From NCBI GenBank assembly GCA_038049695.1, contig CP142454.1, positions 90,604,501-90,668,500 on the forward strand: a DNA stretch of 64,000 nt, given 5' to 3'. How positions within the stretch are numbered: the first letter of the stretch is position 1; every line of letters starts with the position of its first letter. The notes beneath the pieces were generated by a model. That model made no database searches. It saw only the letters and a program-made list of their open reading frames with translations, and was not told where the DNA came from. The translations under genes were made by a program, and so were the position numbers. Shown in pieces: positions 37,881 through 48,092 of the stretch. Origin of the DNA: Cinnamomum chago (taxonomy: Eukaryota > Streptophyta > Magnoliopsida > Laurales > Lauraceae).

Positions 37881-37983
37881 ATTAATAGTATTCATTCAAA
37901 CACAAATCTAGGGTTATGACTCAAGGTTTTTACACCTAATCAAGAGTTTCAAAAACACTTGATCCTAAAAAATAGAGCACGAG

Positions 37984-37995
37984 GCTCTGATAGCA
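37984..37995 (-). other. E1 primer-binding site
   Basis: The minus strand reads TGCTATCAGAGC, one mismatch from the initiator tRNA-Met complement used by the LARD, A' and B. Two bases separate it from the LTR end at 37998. Confidence 0.75.
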
Positions 37996-37997
37996 AT

Positions 37998-38015
37998 TGA
38001 AAGTCCTGGGATCCT
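37998..38015 (-). repeat. E1 5' LTR stub (18 bp)
   Basis: TGAAAGTCCTGGGATCCT is identical to the outer end of the E1 3' LTR at 21538-21555. The LTR is then cut by the A element LTR at 38016. The 5 bases ATCCT (38011-38015) would be the target duplication for A. Confidence 0.8.
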
Positions 38016-41000
38016 TGTTGGAATGTGGTGGGCCTTCCAGACAGGTTTCAAAAACTTTTGACCCACTTAATGCAGGGATCTATAATCTAGAAAGCATTAA
38101 ACCCAATCCAGGATGCAATCCCTCAATCTCATAAACCATATACAGCAACAAATACTATCTAGCAGATAGAAAGTAGCACATAAACATGCAACCACGAAAT
38201 CCACAACATACAAGGATGTAGATATACCTTTGGAGCTTTGTTGTGCTCTAATGGAGGATTTGAGTTCTTTACTTTGATGACGAACACCTTCACAATCCAA
38301 TTCAGAATCTCCAACCCCTTTTGATCTTCCACGCTATGACCCGTATTAGATCTCTTTTCTCAAGAAGATGGTGGAATCTTCAAGAGAAAACCCAACTAGT
38401 AACTCTAAGGAACTAAAGGTGAAAGAGGAGAGAACTTAGAAAGGAAGAGGACTTGTGCAACTCTTGCACAATGGGGTTCAAGTGGTTGTATGTGTTATGG
38501 ACGACCATGGGGGGGTGTGCTTCCTTTTATAGCCTTCCAATCCATCTCCATTCCTATTTGAAATAGCAGTTTAACTCCCATTACAAATTGGTAAACATCT
38601 CCCTTGCTAGTTACCATAGAAGTCTCACTTCTACAACTATTAGTAGCTTTCTCCTTTCTAATTCAAAGAGAAGTCCTACTTCCATTAATAATTAGTAGGT
38701 TACTATTACCACTATTAGAAGTCTCACTTCAAATAGAAACAGTAACCTTCCTATTAGAGTTCAAGTATAATTAGTATTTTTCTAATAATCTGGGCTAGTG
38801 TAAGACCCCGACCCGAGTGAACCCGATTAGTTCTAATTAAGTTGCGTTTTAGTGCTAAGCTTGATTAGTGTTTTTGGTCTAGTTGGGTTTGGAATAGCCT
38901 TGATTCTAGTTGTGGGCTTTTTGGAGTGATTGATAGCTTGTGGGGCCCTTTGGGGGTTCCCTTTTCGGCTTTGCATTTTCTTGTGAAATTTTCCTGACGT
39001 GTTTTGAATTGTGTTTTTGGCCCGTTGCATTCATCTTGTGGATTCTTACAACTTTCATGTTGATCCCGTGTCCATTCGAGGCCCCGAAACCCGATTTCAT
39101 AGCCTTGAGGGCAAAACAGTAATTTCACACCAAATCTGTACCCAAAACTTAATATTCTCGAAACCCGCGAAATATATACTTTTTGGAAACTAGGAATTTC
39201 GACGATCATTTCTTCCTTCTTCGTCGAATTCATCCGAGGTACCGAAAGAGATGATTTCAGCCACCCAAGTCCATTAAGTTGTGGGACCCAAACTCCTTTG
39301 TTAACAAAGAGGAACCCAACCCTCCATTGCTTTCCATTCTCTTGTTCCAGCACACATATGAGCCTAGGGTTTTTCTAGCAAGTTTCTTCTTCTTCTTCTT
39401 GCTTCTCCATCTCCAAGCCTCACCAAGAGCTCATCAATCTAGGAATGGAGATCACCAACCTCTTCTTCATCTTGCAAGCTCTCCATTGATACCATTTGTG
39501 AAGAGAACCCTCCATCACAAGACTTCCCTTGAGCTTACCTTGTCCATTAGAGGACCTTGCAAGTAAGTGATCCCTCTCATCTTCTAGATTTGTAATCTTC
39601 TAGCCTTAGGGAAGCTACATTTGCATTATTGGAAGTTCTTTCATTTTCATTCCTTGTGTAACCCATTTTAGGGTGGTTTTGGGGGTTTTTGATTGTAGCT
39701 TGGAAGTGAGCTTAAGAAGTGAGTAGAGGCTTGATTTTTGGCTAGCTTGGACTTGAGGCAAGTGAATGTTTGGATGTTTTTAAGTTTGAAATGGTTTGGT
39801 GATGCATTTATGGTTTTCATGTTTTCATTGATTGCTTTCATTGATTTTTCCATGGTTGAAATAAATGATCTTTACACATCTTGATAGCCTCATTTAATGT
39901 CTTGGAATCATGTGTTTAAGTCACCTTGTTCATAGTTATTTGTGGTTGTTGAGGTGTTGGAAGGAAAGGAAACAAAAAGGAGAAAAATCAAGTTCCCGGG
40001 CATGCTTCACGCCCAGTGCCGATCGATCGGACCTACAGGCCGATCGATCGGTCTGTCTTTTAACTGTAAGGCTTTTTGAGCCGATCGATCGGACCCTGTG
40101 TATTTCTGGTACAGAAATTTCGATCAGTTTGAGTCCAGGGGGTTTTGAGATTTTTTTTTTGTGGACCTTGGCTACCCTCCTTGGACTCACTTGACCATAT
40201 GAGAGAGCATCTTGAGCCGATGCTCTTCATGGTTGGTTCGGAATGCATCGAAGTTCAATCTATTTCAATCTTGAACGGGATGGAACGACACGATATCCTC
40301 TTCATACCTAAATGCAAAGTCTACTTCCTTGGATATCGCGAATTCTATTCCTTTCGGTGACTGAGTAGGTTGCTCGATGGTTCCGGGTTGACATCATACT
40401 TAGGATGGACCGTTTAGAGTCTTGATTTTTCTATCATAGCATTTAGTACTATCCATAAGCCCATATTAAGTTTTAAAAATAGTAAAAGTGCATAAGGAGC
40501 CCGGAATGTCTTCAAACTCAAGGAGTACCAAATTATTTCAATAATTGACATACGGGACCCCTATTCACTTAAATAGATCTTGAAATCAATATTTTCCCGG
40601 AATTGTAATAGTTCGTTTTATTCCTTCATTTCCAAGATTTACTTTACATAATCTGTTTTCCCGAAAGCTTGATGGTTACACTAGTAACATTGACTTGTCC
40701 CGAAGAGTATTACCCGATATGAAATGGAAGTTATACATTTGAATATTCTTGCCCGTTCATTGATTTACTTGTACTTGATTTACTTGCATATGTATCGATG
40801 TGTTATTTAACCTATGTGTCGGCATCACTAAGCTTGGATACCTTGTCGGTTTGATCCACCGACTTGGAAATCCCTCTCCCGTCCCGCCAGCTGCAGTTTG
40901 GATCCCGATACCCGGTCATTACCGTGGTCCCGTCCCGATACCCGGTTCGCTACCGTGGTCCCGTTCCCGTATATTTATATTGTATATATATGATTTGCGT

Positions 41001-42792
41001 TGTTTCTCCTCACCTTGTGTGACTGAGAACAACATCCCGTGATACTGTTGTCACTTTAGTGACAGAGGACTTAGCTTTATGTGATTGCCACCTTGTTATT
41101 CCCGATCCCCTTGGTTACCTCATATGTTTTATCTTGTTTACATGTTTTCTAGCCAATGATTTATCTATTTTATGAGAATTCTTGCTTTAACAGATTTCCT
41201 TGCTTTTCGAGATATTCATCTATTATATGTTGTTGTATCTTCTCACTCTCTTGCCAGACCGTCGTGTCTGATCCTTTGCTTCGGTACTCAGGTCCCGTTG
41301 CCGGTTTCCTTGAGGAGGAGCCGGAGGAGGCGGTATGTGAGCCACATCCTCTAGTTGAGTGGCGCGCTGACGATGTCATGTAGACATCGGGTTGCTACAA
41401 GAGGCGTAACATTTTGGGGAGAACTTATTAACCATTCTTTTGGGTCATTATTTTGTAATATTGGCCTTTGTTGGCCTCTAATTTTTAGGGAATGTAACTA
41501 AATGATATTTTGTCTAACTTTAACAACTTTTGGGAAACATGCTATAGATCATTGCTCTTTCTGATACAGTTTTGATATTTGATGTTAATGCTTGCATGAC
41601 GAGAGATAGTCAAACTATTTGATTTGCTACATGCTTCCGCACTAAAAAAAAAAAAAAAGAAATGTTCATGCAAGGTTGTGATATCCTCACCGCGGACACC
41701 TGTGGGAAATTAAGTAAGTTGTATTTTGAGGATGTAGATAATCCTCATCATCATCATTCACCACCATTAGTCCCGATCCCGGATTGGGATTCCCGGTCCG
41801 GGGTCGCGACAGCTAGCGTGGGGACCACTAGGGATTCCTTAGAAAGCTGGCTCCAATTGGGACACGCGACCCCACATCTCATGTGTAATCCGGGCCCACA
41901 GTTAATTGCAAATAACTCCACTATATAAATGCAAATGCACTCCAGTCTTAGGAATAAATTACAATGAAGACCCTAAACTTCCTCAGTACCACAAGTAGGC
42001 CCCTCCATCTATATCCATGGATCAAATGGACCTTTCCACCAAATTAGATCCATATCTTATTATCCTTGAGCCCCAATTAATTATAGTGATCATTTGAGAC
42101 CGATCCAATTAACTCTTAATTGGAATGGGTGCGGACTTACCAATGATAAATCCATTAATTGGCACAGGGGGATATTAAAGATAGATTCCATCTTGACCAT
42201 TGAATGTTCCCATAGCTCTACTACCACGTACCCAAATCACCGAGGTGTTGACCTACAATTGGCCTCACTCATAGGTGACTCAAAGCAAATGAATAGATAG
42301 AAACTTGAGTTCATTAATGTCTCAGGGTTATGAGCCTATTGCTAGGGAATTATGAGAGTACACCTTAAAGTAAAGACAGTGTGTATAGGTGTTTCTCATG
42401 GTCCTTCAATACATCCAATGTACCAGCACCATGATCCGGAATCTTACATTCCGATGATCGAGACAAATCACACTATCTCATAGTGATCAAGGCGCTGCAA
42501 CCTTGTCAGATGAGATGTCCAATCTCATCACTGGTTGTGAAGATATTTGAGTATAAGAGTTACAATACATGTCTCCTGTATGTGGATCTCATCCATACAC
42601 ATGTATTACATCTAGTATACTCATGGACTCCGGTTCATCTCATGAGCCTTTATGTCTTTCGTATTGGTTATGTGCAAGTATATAAAACACGATTCATCTC
42701 ATGAAAGGAAAAACATGAATTGTATTGATAAATAAAGAAATTAATCATTTTATTACATCATATACCCTTGGTATTGAGACCATAAACTAACA
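38016..42792 (-). repeat. A 3' LTR, split by a solo LTR
   Basis: Parts 38016-38798 and 41817-42792 together form about 1.76 kb, matching the A' LTR (43924-45685) in reverse complement. Ends are TGTTGGAATG on the plus strand at 38016 and AAACTAACA at 42792, giving TG...CA. Across the insertion point the uninterrupted A' LTR shows the original sequence GGTCCCCACGCTAGCCC. Confidence 0.87.
38799..41811 (+). mobile_element. Solo LARD-type LTR (3,013 bp) with GCTAG duplication
   Basis: It begins TGTAAGACCCCGACCC and ends GGGGTCGCGACA. GCTAG at 38794-38798 and again at 41812-41816 borders it, and the uninterrupted A' LTR has a single GCTAG at the same point. It is shorter than the 4,199-bp LARD LTR mainly because the 90-bp minisatellite is missing. 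It holds CCGATCGATCGG at 40019, 40040 and 40081. Solo LTRs arise by recombination between the two LTRs of a full element. Confidence 0.92.
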
Positions 42793-42793
42793 A

Positions 42794-42804
42794 TCTCCCA
42801 CTTG
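42794..42804 (-). other. A polypurine tract
   Basis: The minus strand reads CAAGTGGGAGA directly before TTGTTAGTTTATGG, the LTR start. This is the usual Copia form of the tract. Confidence 0.75.
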
Positions 42805-42807
42805 GGC

Positions 42808-43923
42808 TCAATGCCAATCAGGATTGCATCTTATGCCCATCCCGTCTACATGCTGCTCAAAAACCTTGGTGGTCAATGGCTTAGTAAATGGATCTGCCAG
42901 ATTGTCCACAGAGGCTATCTTGGTGATTGCTATATCACCTCTCTGTACAATCTGTCTGACCAAGTGATACTTCCTCCGTACGTGCTTTTGGCTTTTATGG
43001 CTCCTTGGTTCCTTGGACTGAGCGACTGCCCCGCTGCTGTTACAATAAACTGTGAGTGGCTGTCGCGCCAAAGGTACCACTCCGAGTTCCAAAAGGAATC
43101 TTTTGAGCCATACTGCTTCCTTAGCTGCTTCACAAGCCGCTACATATTCTGCTTCAGAAGTGGAATCAGCGGTACATTCCTATTTTATACTCCTCCAGCT
43201 GATAGCTCTTCCGCCAAGCATAAACACATAACCAGAGGTAGATTTCCTGGAATCCTTATCTGACATGAAGTCAGAATCTGTGTATCCGACTAGAATCAGC
43301 TCATCACTGCCGTAAATCAACAAGTAATCTCTAGTTCTTCTCAAGTACTTGAGGATACATTTTACAGCAATCCAATGGTCAAGACTTGGGTTAGACTGAT
43401 ATCTGCTGACTAAGCCTACTGCAAGACAGATATCCGGTCTAGTACATAGCATAGCATACACGAGGCTACCAACAACCGAAGAGTATGGAATTGCTCTCAT
43501 TTGCTCCTTTTCCTCCGGGGTCTTGGGGCCCTAATCCTTGGAAAGGTGCACTCCATGCCTAAAAGGTGTGATACCCTTCTTCTAGTCCTGCATAGCAAAT
43601 CGTACCAGTACCTTATCTATGTAAGCAACTTGAGATATGCCAATCATCCTATTTTTCCGGTCTCGATGGAGTTTGATCCCTAGGATGTAACTAGCATCTC
43701 TCAAGTCCTTCATATCAAAAGTCTTAGCTAACCAAACTTTTACCGTAGACAACATTCCTATATCTTTCCCAAGGAGAAGGATGTCGTCGACATATAAAAC
43801 CAGAAAAACTACCCTGTCACCTCGATTTTTCATGTACAGACATGACTCATCCGGATTTTGACTAAAACCAAATGATTTGATTGCTTGGTCAAAACGGATG
43901 TTCCAGCTTCGGGATGCCTGCTT
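42808..43923 (-). pseudogene. A Copia reverse transcriptase C-terminus and RNase H, broken
   Basis: Minus-strand blocks read QASRSW (at the break), YVDDILLLGKDIGML (catalytic YVDD, near 43760-43800), LRDASYILGIKLHRDRK, SSVVGSLVYAMLCTRPDI, GYTDSDFMSDKDSRKSTSGY, AEYVAACEAAKEA and SVDNLADPFTKPL. The frame is interrupted between about 43500 and 43582 and at 43093-43180, so it is not translatable as one piece. In the RNase H domain the usual Cys-Asp-Asn-Ser-Gly reads Cys-Asn-Ser-Ser-Gly, losing an aspartate. RVT_2-type Copia pol is certain; the lineage within Copia is not assigned. Confidence 0.87.
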
Positions 43924-45685
43924 TGTTAGTTTAAGGTCTCAATACCAAGGGTATATGATGTAATAAATTGATAAATTTCTTTATTTATCAATACAATTCA
44001 TGCTTTTCCTTTCTTGAGATGAATGGTGTTTTATATACTTGCACATAACTAATACAAATGACATAATGGTTCATGAGATGAACCGGAGTCCATAAGTATA
44101 CTAGATGTAATACATGTGTATGGATTAGATCCACATACAGGAGATATGTATTACAAATCTTATACTTAAATATCTTCACAACCAGTGATGAGATTGGACA
44201 CCTCATCTGACAAGGTTGCAGCATTTTGATCACTATGAGATAGTGTGATTTATCTCGATCATCAGAATGTAAGATTCTGGATCATGATGCTGGTACATTG
44301 GATGTATTGAAGGACCATGAGAAGCACCTTATATACACTGTCTTTATTTTAAGGTATGCTCTCATAATTCCCTAGCAATAGGCTCATAATCCTGAGACAT
44401 TAATGAACTCAAATTTCTATCTATTCATTTGCTTTGAGTCACCAATGAGTGAGGCCAATTGTAGGTCAACACCTCGGTGATTTGGGTACTTGATAGTAAA
44501 GTTGTGGGAACATTCAATATTCAAGATGGAATCTATCTTTAATATCCCCTTGTGCCAATTAATGGATTTATCATTGGTAAGTGCGCACCCAGTCCGATTA
44601 AGAGTTAATTGGATCGGTACCAAATGATCATTATAATTAATTGGGGCTCAAGGATAATAAGATATGGATCTAATTTGATGGACAGGTCCATTTGATCCAT
44701 GGATATAGATGGAGGGGCTTACTTGTGGTAATTAGGAAGTTTAGGGTCTTCTTTGAAATATATTCCTAAGACTGGAGTGCAATTGCATTCATATAGTGGA
44801 GTTATTTGCAATTAACTGTGGGCCCGGATTGCACATGAGATGTGGGGTCGCGTGTCCCAGTTGGAGCCAGCTTTCTAAGGAATCCCTAGTGGTCCCCACG
44901 CTAGCCCAAGTTATTAGAAAGATACTAATCCTACTTGAACTCTAATAGGAAGGTTACTATTTCTATTTGAAGTGAGACTTCTAATAGTGGTAATAGTAAT
45001 CTACTAATTATTAATGGAAGTAGGACTTCTATTTTAATTAGAAAGGAGAAAGCTACTAATAGTTGTAGAAGTGAGACTTCTATGGCAATTAGTAAGGGAG
45101 ATGTTTACTAATTTGTATTGGGAGTTAAACTTTTATTTCAAATAGGAAAAGAGGAGTTATGGAGGGCTATAAATAGAGGAATAATCCTCTCTAATTCGTG
45201 CATAATCATAAGAGCACTTTCAGCCCCCTTGTGCAAGAGTTGTACAAGTCTTCTTCTTCTCAAAGATCCCCTCTCTTTCACCTTTGGTTCCTTAGAGTTA
45301 ATAGTAGGGTTTTCTCTTGAGGATTCGACCATCTTCTTGAGAAAAGAGATCTAATACGGGACATAGCGTGGAAGATCAAAAGGAGTTGAAGATTCTGATT
45401 TGGATTGTGAAGTTGTTCATCACCAAAGTAAAGAAATCAAATCCTCCATTAGAGCACAACAAAGCGCCAAAGGTATATCTACATCCTTGTATGTTGTGGA
45501 TTTCATGGTAGCATGTTTATGTACTGTTTTCTATCTTATAGATAGTATATGTTGATGTACATGGCTATGAGATTGAGGGAATTGCATCCTGGATTGGGTT
45601 TGTTGCATTCTAGACAATTGATCCCTGCATCAAGTGGGTCAAAAGTTTTTGAAACCTGTCTGGAAGGTCCACCTATATTCCAACA
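43924..45685 (+). repeat. A' 5' LTR (1,762 bp)
   Basis: It runs from TGTTAGTTTAAGG to ATATTCCAACA and is an inverted match of the A 3' LTR. It is followed by a primer site at 45688, so it is a 5' LTR of a plus-strand element. It has inserted into the A reverse transcriptase codons; the five bases TGCTT (43919-43923) would be its target duplication. Confidence 0.87.
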
Positions 45686-45687
45686 AT

Positions 45688-45700
45688 TGGTATCAGAGTC
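45688..45700 (+). other. A' primer-binding site
   Basis: TGGTATCAGAGTC follows the LTR end after two bases (AT). It matches the initiator tRNA-Met complement for the first eleven bases, with T in place of C at base twelve. Confidence 0.85.
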
Positions 45701-47075
45701 TAACCTCATCTCTAATCATGTTAGACGAGCAAGCTTGCTCTGATCTTTGCATGAGATGTGAAGAAGATGAAGCAAGGGCTATGTAAGGATCAATTTTAAT
45801 GGATTTGCTTGGTTTGATAGTAAATTCATGTTTGGATAGTCAGAAAAGGGTTTAATAATGATGGAAGGATGGTAGGAAGCCATTGGAACACTTTGGAAGT
45901 GATTTGGAGAAGAATGGACACGAAACAAATAACCCATGAGAAAACCCAAGTTGCAGAAATTCGTCAGCTCGGTCGACCGGCCCATGCTCGGTCGACCGGC
46001 TGACTTACAGGTCGGTCGACCTAGCCCCCCTGGCCGGTCAACCGAGCCAACTGTGCAGAATACTGCAGAAACTGTTTTTTCAGTTTCGGGTCTTCTTTTA
46101 CTTCCTGTTTTCCCAGCATTATTTGGCAGCCTATTTTTGTGATTTGTATGGTTGTATGAGATACTAACTTGCAGATGATAATGTCCTCTCCATATGGCCC
46201 ACAAGTCTTTTGCTTTCTTTTATGGTGATTGGTTTATTTAAGGCTAAATGTAAAAGGGCATCATGGTTTCCTTGGTTTCCCGTGAAAGGGCAAGGCATGA
46301 TGAATTTCCCTATAGCCCTTTTATTTCCATGTTTAGATTACCATGTAAGTCTCATAATTGAGGCATAGGAATTTATGTAATTTTTCCTAAATTTGTAAAT
46401 TCTGGCAATGTCCGAGACGAAGAAGGAAAGCGATGTTGGACTCCTAATCAAAGAGTGTGAAGATTACCAAAAGAGTTCTAGAGTTTCCCAAAGAGTTTGA
46501 GGAATTCCAAATTTTTGGAAAGTCTAGAAGTCCAAGAAGTCTATTCCGCTTGGGCCATGTGGAGGAGAGGACTAGTTTCTATTTTTGCAATTTCTATTTA
46601 TGGATGCATGCTTAAATTAGAAAAATTCCAGATCTGATCCAAACATAGCAAGTTACTAAAATTGGTCAAATCAAATTAATTTTTGGAAAGAGTTCTAATT
46701 AGTGTTGATGGCCCATGAGATGGACACATTGGTAACACTAATTTAGAAACTGAACTTTCCTTAAAATAACTTGACTTGGAACCAATCTTAGATCATATCA
46801 TAAGATGATTTGATGTTCATATGTATACATGTGGGCCCTAATACCTTACAAACAAATCCTCAACTCTAAAATATTAAGTGGGAGCGGGGCATTTATATTT
46901 AGAAATCCCCATGGTTTTCCACCATAGGTCCATTGTAAGGAAAGTATTAGCCTCGAGCCATCTCGAGTATGGCCGTTCCCCACGGAGGGCTTTTACTTGT
47001 CTGGCTACTAGATATGGATCTCCTATGGATAGTGTTGGTGAGACGGGGTGGGGGCCCACTCCCCAAGGAGGAGCT
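45701..47075 (+). mobile_element. A' interior, 5' part, no clear gene
   Basis: A short frame at 45718-45786 (22 codons, starting MLDEQACSDL) is the only candidate near the primer site. Three GGTCGACC sites lie at 45971, 45990 and 46014. A purine-rich AAGTGGGAGCGGGG at 46875-46888 resembles a polypurine tract but is not followed by an LTR start. No gag or pol motif is seen. The region ends where the B LTR begins at 47076. It may be a non-autonomous derivative. Confidence 0.55.
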
Positions 47076-48035
47076 TGTTGGAATTTGAGATGCTTTGAGA
47101 AAATTGATGAAGTGTTAAGCATGATTATGTGTTGGAATTATTGGAATTATTGTCAACACATTGTCACAAACATTGCAAACAAGACAGAGGCCATGAAGAT
47201 AGAGGTTTCACGTGCTAGAGCGCGATTTCACAATTTCCAGACAGCAGCCTCGCGCGCTCGAGCGCATGGAAGTGTGCTCGACCGCGCCCAGCCAAAACTC
47301 ATGCAATTTCCAAACAGCAGTCTTGCGTGCTCGAGTGCGTGAAGGTGCGCTCGAGCGACTGGACTGAGAGTTTTTAGGATCTGAACGACTCTTCTTTATT
47401 TTGATGGTAATCTATGTTTAAAAAAAAACCTAATCTTATTTAAGAGATGATGAGACTCGTGAGAGGTTTATGGGAAGTATCTCTTCTAGCAAACAAGTGA
47501 GGAAATTATCAAGAGGAGCTTGCAAGGAGATGTTGCTGTGATTCTTCTACAACAAGTCAAGAAGAAACTTTGCATCAAGAAGATGGCTCTTCATCAGCAG
47601 TTCTTTTAGATAAGTGTCTCTCAATTCATAGTTATTAAAATCTGAATGTATGGGATTGAGAGTAAGAGATTGTAGAAATGAATTTCTGTAAAGGGTTCTA
47701 CTCTAATCATTGTAAAGTATCAAGTGGGTGCTTGGTATTGGGGTTTGGTGATCCCGTCTGTTGGTGCAGGCGAATTGTAAAGGGAGTTGTTGCTTCCTAG
47801 ATAGTGGGTGCTATCTGAATCAGGGGTGGGTGCTCCTTGAAGTTGAAGCTTCAGAATTAATCAGTGCAATACATTTTGAGCCTTTGGGTGAACCACGTTA
47901 AAATCTTGTGTTCCTGTGGATTGCTTGCTTATTGTTTTATTGCTGTGATTATTTGGATTTACTTGTATTCAATTATAAGTATTGAGACATCACTGATTCA
48001 CCCCCCCCCCTCTCAGTGATCGTGTGATTCTAACA
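47076..48035 (+). repeat. B 5' LTR (960 bp)
   Basis: Ends are TGTTGGAATTTG and GATTCTAACA. A cluster of CTCGAGCG-type palindromes (GCGCTCGAGCGC at 47254-47265 and variants near 47274, 47328 and 47346) lies in a roughly 75-bp sequence repeated twice beside TTTCC-AGCAG words. The C run at 48001-48010 sits in TTCACCCCCCCCCCTCTC near the 3' end. Confidence 0.87.
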
Positions 48036-48037
48036 AT

Positions 48038-48050
48038 TGGTATCAGAGCC
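48038..48050 (+). other. B primer-binding site (tRNA-iMet)
   Basis: TGGTATCAGAGCC lies two bases after the LTR end, a perfect match to the initiator tRNA-Met complement over twelve bases. Confidence 0.92.
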
Positions 48051-48092
48051 GGTTCCTTTGATAAGCATTAACACGCTGAGGGTGATCTTTAG

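Larger units (their letters stand above)
21538..38015 (-). mobile_element. E1, non-autonomous LTR retrotransposon with gag-like gene, minus orientation
   Basis: Reading the minus strand: an 18-bp stub of the 5' LTR (38015-37998), a primer site (37995-37984), a gag-like gene (37880-36483), a second gene (35243-34800 continued at 24550-23914), repeated polypurine tracts, then the 3' LTR (23096-21538). No protease, integrase or reverse transcriptase is present, so it must depend on another element. A LARD interrupts the second gene and Copia element A interrupts the 5' LTR. Without the LARD the interior is about 4.7 kb. LTR end signals and gag type resemble Sirevirus (SIRE/Maximus) Copia elements; that affiliation is my inference. 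Confidence 0.8.
38016..43923 (-). mobile_element. Copia element A, 3' half, minus orientation
   Basis: Reading the minus strand: the C-terminal part of reverse transcriptase and RNase H (43923-42808), a polypurine tract (42804-42794) and a 3' LTR (42792-38016) into which a solo LARD LTR has inserted. The element is broken at 43924 by the A' LTR inside the reverse transcriptase gene. Its 5' half (gag, protease, integrase, 5' LTR) is not in the window. Confidence 0.85.

Noticed and set aside
45779-46204. A 141-codon minus-strand frame in the A' interior
   Set aside because: No motif, opposite to A' transcription, and partly built from the GGTCGACC repeats.
46875-46888. Polypurine tract with a following LTR in A'
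   Set aside because: The sequence after it has no TG start and no match to the A' LTR.
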